NCBI GenBank assembly: GCA_015057005.1
Contig: SVFF01000001.1
Location: forward strand, 372,001-436,000
Reading direction: 5' to 3'
From: Lachnospiraceae bacterium
GTDB taxonomy: Bacteria; Bacillota; Clostridia; Lachnospirales; Lachnospiraceae
DNA length: 64,000 nucleotides
Position numbers and translations under genes: made by a program. Of this stretch, positions 50,708 through 59,985 are shown in pieces. Every line of letters begins with the position of its first letter. Positions within the stretch are counted from its first letter, which is position 1. The notes below the pieces were generated by a model. That model saw only the letters and a program-made list of their open reading frames with translations, searched no databases and was not told where the DNA came from.

Positions 50708-53700
50708 ATCCGGTGTCAGCCCCCGCATCTCCCCGAGCAGCTTCTCCGTCATATTGAGCAGCAGTTCACTGTCCGTCTCCACCAGGCCGGTCTTTTTGTA
50801 CTTGTAAGTAAAGAACGGATTGCCGTAAGCGGTAAAGGTCAGGTCCGATCCGTACCTTTTCAGGAATAGAGGAATCTTCAGGGGATCCACATTGGCATCC
50901 GGCCGGTAGGTGAAGGTGATTCTTCCATTCTTGCCCTTAATCTCCGTGATGAAGAGACTGTGGGCCGACTCCCTGATCAGGGCGATGCGCAGCAGATTGT
51001 CCACTGATTTGGGAATGGCGCCGAAACGGTCCAGCAATTCATCCCGCATGTCATCCCGCTCTTTTATATTTTCTATACCGGCGATACGCTTGTAAATATC
51101 CAGCTTCTGCACTTCGTTCACAATATATTCTGCGGGTATAAAAGCGTCCACATCCAGGTCAATCACCGTGGCAAAGTCCGCCGCCGTGGTGATACCCTTT
51201 AAGTTCTTCACGGCCTCGTTCAGCATCTTGCAGTACATGTCGTAGCCTACGGCCTCCATGTGTCCATGCTGCTTGACGCCCAAGAGGTTTCCGGCTCCCC
51301 GGATCTCCAGATCACGCATGGCAATCTTGAATCCGCTGCCCAGGTCCGTAAATTCTTTGATGGCCGCCAGACGTTTTTCCGCCACTTCCTTTAACATTTT
51401 GTCCCGCTTGTACATCAGGAAGGCGTAGGCGGTGCGGTTGGAACGGCCTACACGGCCGCGCAGCTGATACAGCTGGGAAAGGCCCAGATTGTCGGAATCG
51501 TGAATGATCATGGTGTTTACATTGGAAATATCCAGACCGGTCTCGATGATGGTGGTGGACACCAGCACATCGATCTCGCCGTCCACAAAATCGAACATGA
51601 TCCGCTCCAGTTCACGCTCCTGCATCTGCCCGTGGGCATAAGCCACGTTGGCCTCGGGCACCAGTGCTGCGATCCGGGCGGCGATATCACTGATATTGCT
51701 GACCCGGTTGTACACATAATAGACCTGACCGCCTCTGGCCATCTCACGGGAGATTGCCTCGCGCACCATCTCCTCATTATACTCACAGACAAAGGTCTGG
51801 ATGGGCAGACGGTCGCTGGGAGCCTCCTCCAGCACGCTCATATCCCGGATGCCGATGAGGCTCATGTGCAAAGTTCTGGGAATGGGTGTAGCCGTCAGGG
51901 TCAGTACATCCACATTTTCTTTTAACTTCTTGATCTTTTCCTTATGGCCTACGCCGAAACGCTGTTCCTCGTCAATGATCAAAAGTCCCAGATCCTTAAA
52001 TTTTACATCATCGGAAAGCACTCTGTGGGTACCGATAATAATATCCACAAAGCCCTTCTGCAGTTCCGTCAGGCTCTTTTTGATCTCAGCGGCAGAGCGG
52101 AACCGGCTGAGCAGCTCCACGCGCACAGGGAAATCCTTCATGCGCTGTACAAAAGTATTGTAATGCTGCTGGGCCAAAATAGTTGTAGGTACCAGATAGA
52201 CCACCTGCTTGCCCTCCTGTACGGCCTTAAAAGCTGCACGGATGGCAATCTCCGTTTTTCCGTAGCCCACGTCGCCGCAGACCAGTCGGTCCATGATCTT
52301 GCAGCTCTCCATATCTGCCTTAGTGTCCGCAATGGCCGTCAGCTGATCCTCCGTCTCCTCAAAGGGAAACATCTCCTCAAACTCCCGCTGCCAAACAGTG
52401 TCAGGGCCATACTGAAAGCCTTCCGTCTGCTGACGCTTGGCGTAAAGCTCCACCAGATCTTTTGCCACTTCGCCTACGGCGCTGCGGACCTTGGTCTTGG
52501 TACGCTCCCACTCTTTGCTGCCCAGCTTGTTCAGCTTAGGCTTCTTGGCATCTGCGGAAGCATATTTTTGCAGCACATCCAGACCGGTGGCCAGCACATA
52601 CAGATTGCCGCCGTCCCGGTATTCTATCTTAATGTAGTCCTTGACTACCTTCTCCATCTCCACCTTTTCAATGCCCCGATAGATGCCCAGTCCATGGGTC
52701 TCATGGACCACATAGTCTCCCACCTTCAGGTCATTGAAATCCTGTATCTTCTGGCCCTGATACAGTTTTTTCTTTTTCTTCTTTTTCTTTTCCGCACCGA
52801 AAATATCGGTCTCGGAAAGCACCACAAATTTAATCCAGGGGTACTCAAAGCCCTTGCCCACATGACCGTAACAGGTCAGCACCTCACCGGGCAGCACCTC
52901 CCTGAAAGGGTCTTCCGTGTATACTGCAGAAAGCTCCTGATCCCTAAGGTCCTCCGCCAGACGCTTGGCTCTGGTACGGGAACCGGACAAAAGCAGTACC
53001 CGATAGCCCTTCTGGCGGTACTTTTTCAGATCCTTTACCAACGCTTCAAAACTATTATTATAAGAAGAAAGATTGCGGGAACCAAGATCCGTCTTTTGCT
53101 CTGCCCTAAAGAAGCCCTGCTTGCTCTCCATGGTGGACAACATGACCAGGTTGCTGCGTTCCAGGCAGCCTGCCACATAATCGCCGCTGCAGAGTACGTT
53201 CATTTGCCCCGGCAGGATGTAGCCCTTCACGGCACGCTGCTCCATGCTCTCCCTAAATTCCAATTCGATGGCGTCTGCCTGCTCCTTCACCCGGGCAGGT
53301 TCATCCACAAAAAAGCAAAGATTACTGTTTCCGCCGGCCGGGCCTCCTGCACCACCGGATCTCTGCCCGGCAGCCGGGCCGGGCGCCACACCTGCACCCG
53401 CCACATCACGCAATAATTCCGGCAAAGTCACCGTATCCTCATAAAAATAGCGGATGTAACTCTCCACATTCACTTTACTCTGGAATTCCAAAAGCTGCTC
53501 TCTAAGTTCCTTTACCTGCATGGAAATCCGGTGGGCTTCCTCTGTCTTGAAAGCATCCCGGAAGATTTTTTCCTGTCCGGCACCCTCTTTTTCCAGCTTT
53601 GACAGTCCCTCCCGAATGCGCTCTTTGGACAGCACAAACTCCGTGGCCGGGAAAATACAGATGCTCTCCAGCTTCTCAATGGAGCGCTGGCTTAAAATAT

Positions 53701-54307
53701 CAAAGCTTCGGATGGAGTCCACCTCATCCCCCCACAGTTCAATACGATAGGGGTTCTCCTCCGTCAGATCAAATACGTCCACGATACCGCCGCGGATGGA
53801 AAACTGTCCGGGACTTTCTACCTGATAAGTCTTCTCATACCCCATCTCTACCAGCCGTTTGGCCAGCATGTTTTCCTCCAGACTGCCGCCTCTGCGCACC
53901 CGGATCATGTCCTGCTCCTCCCAGAGCACCTGGGGCGTCATCAGGGCCGCATAGGTGGTCACAATGGTCACCGGCTTGCGCTCCATTACCCGGCGCAGGG
54001 TACGGATACGCTCCTTCACCAACTGGTTGCCGTGAATATCTGCCTGAAAGAAGATCAGGTCCTTGGCAGGATATAACATGACATTCCTGTCATAAAATTC
54101 ATATTCCTCATAAAGTTCTTTCGCTTTTAAGTCACTATAAGTAACGATGACTTTGTATTTCAAGCCATCGCCAAGTCCGTATACCACATGCAGTTTTTGA
54201 GAGTCCACACAGCCGGAAAGAGCAATGGAAGCCGTTCCCTTTTTCAGGGAATCCCGCATTCTGTCATATTCCGGCAGTTCTTTTATGGGAGCAAGTAATG
54301 CCTGCAT
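50702..54307 (-). CDS. mfd: transcription-repair coupling factor
   Basis: A 1201-residue protein of normal length. Domain order is the UvrB-like N-terminal module (GYEKTYQVESPGQFSIRGGI at about 155-175), the RNA polymerase-interacting domain (DYVVHETHGLGIYRGI), the RecG-like translocase with Walker A CGDVGYGKTE, DEEQRFGV and TATPIPRTL, and the C-terminal D7 domain. Mfd removes stalled RNA polymerase and recruits UvrA. Two oddities are a Gly/Ala/Pro-rich insert near residues 301-327 and a run of eight lysines just before the polymerase-binding region. It follows pth by 8 bp in the common pth-mfd pair. Confidence 0.96.
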   Translation of the reverse strand: MQALLAPIKELPEYDRMRDSLKKGTASIALSGCVDSQKLHVVYGLGDGLKYKVIVTYSDLKAKELYEEYEFYDRNVMLYPAKDLIFFQADIHGNQLVKERIRTLRRVMERKPVTIVTTYAALMTPQVLWEEQDMIRVRRGGSLEENMLAKRLVEMGYEKTYQVESPGQFSIRGGIVDVFDLTEENPYRIELWGDEVDSIRSFDILSQRSIEKLESICIFPATEFVLSKERIREGLSKLEKEGAGQEKIFRDAFKTEEAHRISMQVKELREQLLEFQSKVNVESYIRYFYEDTVTLPELLRDVAGAGVAPGPAAGQRSGGAGGPAGGNSNLCFFVDEPARVKEQADAIELEFRESMEQRAVKGYILPGQMNVLCSGDYVAGCLERSNLVMLSTMESKQGFFRAEQKTDLGSRNLSSYNNSFEALVKDLKKYRQKGYRVLLLSGSRTRAKRLAEDLRDQELSAVYTEDPFREVLPGEVLTCYGHVGKGFEYPWIKFVVLSETDIFGAEKKKKKKKKLYQGQKIQDFNDLKVGDYVVHETHGLGIYRGIEKVEMEKVVKDYIKIEYRDGGNLYVLATGLDVLQKYASADAKKPKLNKLGSKEWERTKTKVRSAVGEVAKDLVELYAKRQQTEGFQYGPDTVWQREFEEMFPFEETEDQLTAIADTKADMESCKIMDRLVCGDVGYGKTEIAIRAAFKAVQEGKQVVYLVPTTILAQQHYNTFVQRMKDFPVRVELLSRFRSAAEIKKSLTELQKGFVDIIIGTHRVLSDDVKFKDLGLLIIDEEQRFGVGHKEKIKKLKENVDVLTLTATPIPRTLHMSLIGIRDMSVLEEAPSDRLPIQTFVCEYNEEMVREAISREMARGGQVYYVYNRVSNISDIAARIAALVPEANVAYAHGQMQERELERIMFDFVDGEIDVLVSTTIIETGLDISNVNTMIIHDSDNLGLSQLYQLRGRVGRSNRTAYAFLMYKRDKMLKEVAEKRLAAIKEFTDLGSGFKIAMRDLEIRGAGNLLGVKQHGHMEAVGYDMYCKMLNEAVKNLKGITTAADFATVIDLDVDAFIPAEYIVNEVQKLDIYKRIAGIENIKERDDMRDELLDRFGAIPKSVDNLLRIALIRESAHSLFITEIKGKNGRITFTYRPDANVDPLKIPLFLKRYGSDLTFTAYGNPFFTYKYKKTGLVETDSELLLNMTEKLLGEMRGLTPDD

Positions 54308-54315
54308 AATTTGAT

Positions 54316-54891
54316 CTACTCCATAGTCTTTTTATTGTACTCATTCATAGCGGCATCCGCATCCTCACTTATGATCATGCGGATGGCGTCTGCCGCACGC
54401 TCACAAGCCTTATCCATCACCGCGCGCTCGTCCTTGGAAAAATGTCCCAGCACATAGTCCGCCAGATCATATCCCTTAGGTTTCTCGCCCACACCCATTT
54501 TTATCCTGATAAAACCATCATGTCCCAGGTGAGAAATAATATTTTTCAGTCCGTTGTGACCACCGGCACTGCCTTTCTTGCGGATGCGGATCTGTCCTAC
54601 ATCCAGGCTGACATCGTCGGAGATCACGATCAGCTCCCAGGTCTCATCCACCTTATAGTAATCAATCAGCTCCCGCACACTTTCACCGCTTAAGTTCATA
54701 AAGGTCTGGGGCTTTGCCAGAATACACTTCTGACCTGCCACAATGCCCTTACCTATTACAGCCTTGTGCTTTTTCTCCAGAACAGAAATATTCTCCTTGG
54801 ATGCCAATTTGTCTATCACATCAAAACCTATATTATGTCTCGTATTGTCGTATTCTTTTTTGGGATTGCCCAAACCTACTATAATATACAT
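54316..54891 (-). CDS. pth: peptidyl-tRNA hydrolase
   Basis: 191 residues from the ATG at 54891, just after GGAGGATAT. Signatures are MYIIVGLGNPKKEYDNTRHN (catalytic His20), KPQTFMNLSGESV and VISDDVSLDVGQIRIRKKGS followed by AGGHNGLKNI. It releases peptides from prematurely dropped peptidyl-tRNA. It is cotranscribed with mfd, 8 bp downstream. The GT-C-like gene upstream may be read through into it, as no terminator is seen between them. Confidence 0.95.
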   Translation of the reverse strand: MYIIVGLGNPKKEYDNTRHNIGFDVIDKLASKENISVLEKKHKAVIGKGIVAGQKCILAKPQTFMNLSGESVRELIDYYKVDETWELIVISDDVSLDVGQIRIRKKGSAGGHNGLKNIISHLGHDGFIRIKMGVGEKPKGYDLADYVLGHFSKDERAVMDKACERAADAIRMIISEDADAAMNEYNKKTME

Positions 54892-54934
54892 ATATCCTCC
54901 AAAAAACGTGCTCTCGTATTGTTGCACTTACCTT

Positions 54935-56473
54935 TTAATATCTCATTTTTTGTTGTCTATTGCAAGTCGCTTTCTGAATAAAAGGCGGCAACCCTGTTTT
55001 CGTCATCGCCTTCAAATGCAAAATAAGTCCTAACATCACCAGGGGAATCTGATTATACAATTGTCTGTTATTTGCTTCCCACAATCCCATAAAAAGAAAA
55101 ACTCCCAGCATTGTCAAATCAGTAAACATACACATTAATGAAGGCATTTCCCCCCGCACAATATTCACAAGTGTACGTATCTGTCCGAACAGTATAATAA
55201 TATAAATGCCATGTATATATACAAAACAAAGTTGAACTGTCCACCAAAAATATTTGCCGTAAGTTGAAAAAGCATTCCACACAAGATTTGGCTTTTCTTC
55301 GTATTCTGCCGCAAACACCCCTGCCCCAAACGTTCCGTCCGCATATATCGTCCTTATCTTATCAATCCAATGGGAAATACTGAAAAAATTACTTTTATTT
55401 TCGGCGATTACCTCTGCAATATAAGCTGTTTTCTCTGATTTCGTTGCAAATGAATGAACCTGCTGTACAAAGGGTACGTTGTCTGCATAACTTCCGTTTC
55501 CCTGTAGTCCAATGGCAATCCATGAAATAATCGGATCTGATACCTCCTTGGACATCACATAAGCATCATAGGTACATGTCCATCCTTCTATCAGCAAATA
55601 TGCTCCCAATATCGCAAACACAAAGCATATTCCTGCCGCCCTATCCTTTTTGATCTTTTGCGTCACAACCACAGCAATCGCAAAGCCAATCAATGGAATC
55701 ATTAACGTTATTTTCAGCGACAGTCCCACTGCTGCAACGATACCGGCAAATACAATGTATACGTACTTTCTGTATCCCTGCCGAAAACACCCTGCTTTAG
55801 CCAATGCCAGCGCAATCACAATCAATCCAAAACTCATGGCATCCGTGTAAAAGGCCTGTGTATTTCCCCACACCGGAAGGAAAAACATAAAACACAATAA
55901 TATAGGCAGGCCCAAGGGCTTTGTATCCTCTCTCTTCTCGGCAAGATACGATACCGCCCAAACCGTTCCCATCACCTCAATCACACTCACTAATACCACG
56001 GCATAATAAGCATCCTTCAGTTGAAGCATATCTGCCACTTTAAAAATACCTGCCAGAAACAACATCGGCTTAAAATTATTGGAATAGTAATTCAGATAAT
56101 CATAATCGTTTAACTCTCTGCCTCTTACAATATCCGATGCCATCTGCCACATCATATCGTAATCACCTTGAAGCGTCGCCCGGTTCCTGCAGAAAAAACA
56201 GACATACAATAACAGCAGGCCAAATCCAATCGCTGCACCCACAAACATATATCGGGCAAGTTTTTCCTGACACGCCGAAAACTTATTCCACACAAAAAAT
56301 CCCACACAGATCAAAACTGCACAAAAGACAGAACCAACTGCCATTCTCAATCTCGGGAGACCATACTGTGGACCCGAAAGGGAACACCCTATCATGACCA
56401 AGCTCGAAGATATAATCAGAACATAGGCAACTGTTGCCAATCTATGAAATAATGTTTCTTTATTCTGCACCAT
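54935..56473 (-). CDS. GT-C-like multipass membrane protein
   Basis: A 512-residue protein with about 11 to 13 hydrophobic segments. The first large loop holds LQGDYDMMWQMASDIVRGRE, and a later one FLPVWGNTQAFYTDAMSFGL. Both correspond to segments of the partial protein at 1-756, so they form one family. The acidic first-loop motif suggests a polyprenyl-phosphate-sugar-dependent transferase, but no catalytic residue can be confirmed. It has an AAGGAG site and its own perfect-spaced promoter. Its place between spoVG and pth, two housekeeping neighbours, suggests insertion into a conserved order. Confidence 0.68.
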   Translation of the reverse strand: MVQNKETLFHRLATVAYVLIISSSLVMIGCSLSGPQYGLPRLRMAVGSVFCAVLICVGFFVWNKFSACQEKLARYMFVGAAIGFGLLLLYVCFFCRNRATLQGDYDMMWQMASDIVRGRELNDYDYLNYYSNNFKPMLFLAGIFKVADMLQLKDAYYAVVLVSVIEVMGTVWAVSYLAEKREDTKPLGLPILLCFMFFLPVWGNTQAFYTDAMSFGLIVIALALAKAGCFRQGYRKYVYIVFAGIVAAVGLSLKITLMIPLIGFAIAVVVTQKIKKDRAAGICFVFAILGAYLLIEGWTCTYDAYVMSKEVSDPIISWIAIGLQGNGSYADNVPFVQQVHSFATKSEKTAYIAEVIAENKSNFFSISHWIDKIRTIYADGTFGAGVFAAEYEEKPNLVWNAFSTYGKYFWWTVQLCFVYIHGIYIIILFGQIRTLVNIVRGEMPSLMCMFTDLTMLGVFLFMGLWEANNRQLYNQIPLVMLGLILHLKAMTKTGLPPFIQKATCNRQQKMRY

Positions 56474-56510
56474 ACCACTCCTTTTTTATCCTCGCTTAAA
56501 TTCCTTCAAA

Positions 56511-56539
56511 ATTATACCATAACACCACTCCAATGTAAA
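56511..56539 (-). promoter_or_regulatory. promoter of the GT-C-like gene
   Basis: Minus strand TTTACA (56534-56539), 17 bp, TATAAT (56511-56516). Confidence 0.8.
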
Positions 56540-56574
56540 ATCATCCCGTAAACATTGTCACAACAAAACTTTCC

Positions 56575-56608
56575 AATAAAAGACGGCAGCGCCGTAATGG
56601 CACTGCCG
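56575..56608 (-). terminator. terminator after spoVG
   Basis: CGGCAGCGCC (56584-56593), GTAAT loop, GGCACTGCCG (56599-56608). On the minus strand it is followed by TCTTTTATTGG. Confidence 0.88.
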
Positions 56609-56635
56609 CTTTTGTCTTTTGTCAGCTCTCAAATG

Positions 56636-56911
56636 TTAAATGAACTCGTCAGGCTCTTCTAAAGCCTTTTCGTAGCTCTCCAGAATTAGTTTTTGGATGA
56701 TCTCCCGGGTAGAGGAATTAATAGGATGCGCAATATCTCTGAACTCTCCGTCTGCTGCCTTTTTGCTTGGCATCGCAATGAATAATCCCTTTTCTCCCTC
56801 AATCACTTTGATGTCATGTACCACAAATTCGTCATCAAGGGTGATTGAAACGACTGCTCGCATCTTCCCCTCTTTTGTAATCTTACGAACCCGAACATCT
56901 GTAATCTGCAT
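56636..56911 (-). CDS. spoVG: SpoVG regulator
   Basis: A 91-residue protein starting [20 protein letters not shown] and containing [21 protein letters not shown] and [13 protein letters not shown], which cover the whole SpoVG family. SpoVG is a small nucleic-acid-binding regulator tied to sporulation, septation and envelope gene control. It lies 17 bp after glgD with AAGGAGG and shares that transcript, linking it with glycogen synthesis. A strong terminator follows. Confidence 0.96.
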   Translation of the reverse strand: MQITDVRVRKITKEGKMRAVVSITLDDEFVVHDIKVIEGEKGLFIAMPSKKAADGEFRDIAHPINSSTREIIQKLILESYEKALEEPDEFI

Positions 56912-56928
56912 TTGTATAGCCTCCTTAC

Positions 56929-58047
56929 CTAAATAACGTACCTCGCATTCTTCTCTACCACAATCTTAATTTCTCCTTCTCCCACGTAGCGAGAATCAGC
57001 TTGTATCGTATCTCGGCTTTCTACAATGCAGTTTTCAATATAAGTGTTATCTCCGATATAAACATCGTTCATAATAATGGAATTCTTGATCACACAGTTG
57101 TTTCCGATATAAACCTTCTTGAAAACAACGGAATTCTCTACTTCTCCATTAACGATACAGCCACTGGAAATCAGGCTGTTTTTTATTTTTGCGCCTGGAT
57201 TGTACTTTGCAGGGGGCAGATCATCCACCTTAGAGTAAACATCCGGGTACTGTTTAAAGAAATAATTTCTGACTTCAGGCTTCAGGAAGTCCATATTGGT
57301 CTTGTAGTAATCTTCTACAGATGCAATGTTCTTCCAATAGCTGTTCATCTTATAACCGTAAATCTTCTTGATATCTTTGTAGCGAAGCAGGATATCTCTT
57401 ACGAAATCATATCCCTCTTCCTCCGCACACTTCTCCAGCATATCGATCAGGAGACGACGACGGATCACATACACACCGCAGGAAACGGTATTGGTCTTGG
57501 CCTGCAGAGGCTTCTCCTCGAACTGTACGATTCTGTTCTCCTCGTCCATCTGGAGGGTACCGAAACGCTCTACATTTGTTCCCTCTTCCATATCGCAGCA
57601 AACAATGGTGATATCTGCTTTCTTATCGATGTGATATTCCAATACTTTGTTGTAATCAAGCTTATACACACCGTCACCGGAAGCAATCACCACATAGGGC
57701 TCATGGCTGTCTTTCAGGAAAGAAAGATTCTGGTAAATGGCGTCTGCAGTTCCTCTGTACCAGTTGCTGTTGTCTGCGGTCACCACAGGGGTCAGCACAT
57801 ACAGACCACCCTGTTTACGTCCGAAATCCCACCACTTGGAGGAATTCAGATGCTCGTTCAGACTTCTTGCATTATACTGTGTAATAACTCCCACCTTCTG
57901 AATGTGGGCATTTGCCATATTACTTAATGCAAAATCAATACTGCGGTAGCTTCCCGCAACAGGCATAGCGCAAATGGCTCTCTTCTGAGAAAGTTCTCTC
58001 ATTCTGCGATTGTTACCGCCTGCTAAAATAATTCCGATTGCCCTCAC
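56929..58047 (-). CDS. glgD: GlgD, regulatory-type ADP-glucose pyrophosphorylase subunit
   Basis: 372 residues, GTG start overlapping the glgC stop by one base (TAGTG). The N-terminal nucleotidyltransferase fold is degenerate ([20 protein letters not shown] instead of GGxGxRL), followed by [16 protein letters not shown] and a C-terminal left-handed beta-helix. In Firmicutes GlgD pairs with GlgC and changes its activity and regulation but is weak or inactive alone. The overlap with glgC implies equal production of the two. Confidence 0.94.
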   Translation of the reverse strand: MRAIGIILAGGNNRRMRELSQKRAICAMPVAGSYRSIDFALSNMANAHIQKVGVITQYNARSLNEHLNSSKWWDFGRKQGGLYVLTPVVTADNSNWYRGTADAIYQNLSFLKDSHEPYVVIASGDGVYKLDYNKVLEYHIDKKADITIVCCDMEEGTNVERFGTLQMDEENRIVQFEEKPLQAKTNTVSCGVYVIRRRLLIDMLEKCAEEEGYDFVRDILLRYKDIKKIYGYKMNSYWKNIASVEDYYKTNMDFLKPEVRNYFFKQYPDVYSKVDDLPPAKYNPGAKIKNSLISSGCIVNGEVENSVVFKKVYIGNNCVIKNSIIMNDVYIGDNTYIENCIVESRDTIQADSRYVGEGEIKIVVEKNARYVI

Positions 58048-59318
58048 TACTCTTCACCTGCCTTAATCAATGTTCTGCCGCTGGGAAGACATGCATTTTC
58101 ATAATCTTCTGCTGCGGTAATACCAAATACTACGGAGTTCTTGCCGATACTGATGCCATCAGGAATCACCGTGTGCTCTCCGATTGTTACAAGGCCGCTG
58201 TTGTAGATATGAGGAGCAGTATCATTCTCTGCCTCTTCACCGACACCTAATTTTACATTGTTGCCGATGGCAGCATTCTCTGCAATGATGGCTTTGGTCA
58301 GTTCGCAGTTTTCACCAACCTGGGTCTGGTTCATGATAATGGAATCACGCACCACGGTACCCTTGCCAATGGTAACGCCGCAGCCGATTACGGAATTGTA
58401 TACCTCACCGTAAATCTCGGTACCTTCACCGATCACACTGCGCTCTACCACGCTGTCTGCTGCAATGTACTGAGGAGGCTGTATCTCACTCTTGGTGTAA
58501 ATCTTCCAATATTCCTCGTAAAGATTAAACTCGGGAACGATGTCGATCAGCTCCATATTAGCTTCCCAATAAGAGCTCAGGGTTCCAACGTCCTTCCAGT
58601 AGCCGTTAAATTCATAAGCATACAAAGGCGCGCCGTTCTCGTGGCAATAAGGAATCACATGCTTACCGAAATCCAGTGAAGGCTGATCGGCCTTTGCTAA
58701 CAGTGCCTCTTTCAGAGTCTTCCAATTAAAGATATAAATACCCATACTTGCAAGATTACTTCTGGGAACCTTGGGTTTCTCCTCGAACTCAGTAATTCTT
58801 CTGTTTTCGTCGGTAATCATAATACCAAAACGGCTTGCTTCCTCAATGGGAACCGGCATAACTGCGATGGTAACCTCGGCGCCATTCGCCTTGTGGAAAT
58901 CCAGCATTACCTCATAATCCATCTTATAAATATGGTCACCTGAAAGAATCAATACATATTCAGGATTAAAGCTCTCCATATATTCCAGATTCTGATAAAT
59001 TGCATTCGCTGTACCGGTATACCACTCACTGTTGGTACTCTTCTCATAAGGAGGCAAAACAGTCACACCTCCAATATTGCGGTCCAAATCCCAGGGAATA
59101 CCGATTCCGATATGGGAATTTAAACGCAAAGGACGATACTGCGTTAATACACCAACTGTATCAACTCCGGAATTAATACAGTTAGACAGAGGGAAATCAA
59201 TAATACGATACTTGCCGCCAAATGCTACTGCAGGTTTCGCCACCTTTGTGGTAAGTACGCCAAGACGGCTGCCCTGACCACCCGCCAATAACATGGCGAT
59301 CATTTCTTTCTTAACCAT
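58047..59318 (-). CDS. glgC: glucose-1-phosphate adenylyltransferase, catalytic subunit
   Basis: 423 residues. Catalytic signatures are [56 protein letters not shown] and FEEKPK. The C-terminal beta-helix has repeated hexapeptides ([24 protein letters not shown]). It makes ADP-glucose for glycogen synthesis. The GAGGTGATATA site precedes the ATG. It leads glgC-glgD-spoVG; no glycogen synthase or branching enzyme is in the window. Confidence 0.95.
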   Translation of the reverse strand: MVKKEMIAMLLAGGQGSRLGVLTTKVAKPAVAFGGKYRIIDFPLSNCINSGVDTVGVLTQYRPLRLNSHIGIGIPWDLDRNIGGVTVLPPYEKSTNSEWYTGTANAIYQNLEYMESFNPEYVLILSGDHIYKMDYEVMLDFHKANGAEVTIAVMPVPIEEASRFGIMITDENRRITEFEEKPKVPRSNLASMGIYIFNWKTLKEALLAKADQPSLDFGKHVIPYCHENGAPLYAYEFNGYWKDVGTLSSYWEANMELIDIVPEFNLYEEYWKIYTKSEIQPPQYIAADSVVERSVIGEGTEIYGEVYNSVIGCGVTIGKGTVVRDSIIMNQTQVGENCELTKAIIAENAAIGNNVKLGVGEEAENDTAPHIYNSGLVTIGEHTVIPDGISIGKNSVVFGITAAEDYENACLPSGRTLIKAGEE

Positions 59319-59616
59319 TATATCACCTCAACCTATCTTATCACCCTCTAAAGTCGGTATAGACGAATACTTAACCTCCCTCATCTAAGCCAATTTATAC
59401 ATACCAATCCAACTTTAAACGGTGATTTTTTTCTATTATAGCACACCTCCTACGGAAAGTGAACATTAAACCCGAAAAAAATTGCGTTTTTTCCTGCTTT
59501 TGTATCTATTATTTACATTTTTTTCTTTTTTACACCGTTATTTTTGTTAAAATATTCCATTATATTATTTTCCCGCCAACTCCCTCCTATACAATTTTAC
59601 TATTTTCATTTCCTGT
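59319..59616. other. A+T-rich intergenic stretch before glgC
   Basis: About 300 bases containing the glgC leader on the minus strand. I see TATAAA-like sequences but no convincing -35/-10 pair, no hairpin and no frame worth calling. Confidence 0.5.
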
Positions 59617-59645
59617 TTGTTTTTTTTGAAATATGGGTATATAAT
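59617..59645 (+). promoter_or_regulatory. murC promoter
   Basis: TTGTTT (59617-59622), 17 bp, TATAAT (59640-59645). Transcription would start near 59652, giving a GC-rich leader of about 335 bases before murC. Confidence 0.65.
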
Positions 59646-59728
59646 GTACGTATGAAGGTCCCATCCGGCGACGCCGGGACGCGCATGCTCGCATGCAGCG
59701 GACTGGCGGCATCGGAGGGGCCAGCCGG

Positions 59729-59766
59729 TATTCGCAAGCAGGGCGTTTGCGCCCGGATTGCGAATA
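59729..59766 (+). promoter_or_regulatory. two-level hairpin in the murC leader
   Basis: TATTCGCAA (59729-59737) pairs with TTGCGAATA (59758-59766), enclosing GGGCG-TTTG-CGCCC. Smaller stems lie upstream (CCGGCG/CGCCGG and GCATGC/GCATGC between 59672 and 59697). Confidence 0.7.
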
Positions 59767-59789
59767 TCGGCGGTGCTTGCGGGAGTGCA

Positions 59790-59959
59790 AAGCACGCAGC
59801 AAGCAACCTTCATACGCCCCGCGGCTCTTCGACTGCGCCTTGCGGCGGCGCGAAGCACGCAGCAAGCAGCCTTCATACGCCCCGTGGCTCTTCGACTGCG
59901 CCTTGCGGCGGCGCGAAGCACGCAGCAAGCAACCTTCATACGCCCCGCGGCTCTTCGAC
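59790..59959 (+). repeat. 63-bp tandem repeat in the murC leader, 2.7 copies
   Basis: Copies at 59790-59852, 59853-59915 and 59916-59959 (partial) differ at very few positions. The unit starts AAGCACGCAGCAAGC and contains CTTCATACGCCCCG and TTGCGGCGGCGCG. The third copy ends 26 bases before the murC ATG. The 63-bp period keeps several frames open, which creates false coding signals on both strands. Confidence 0.92.
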
Positions 59960-59985
59960 AACATCAACCATAAAGGAAGTGTACC

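Noticed and set aside
51944-53416. 490-codon open frame on the plus strand inside mfd
   Set aside because: It is antisense to a clearly conserved gene, lacks a ribosome site and has no recognisable protein pattern.
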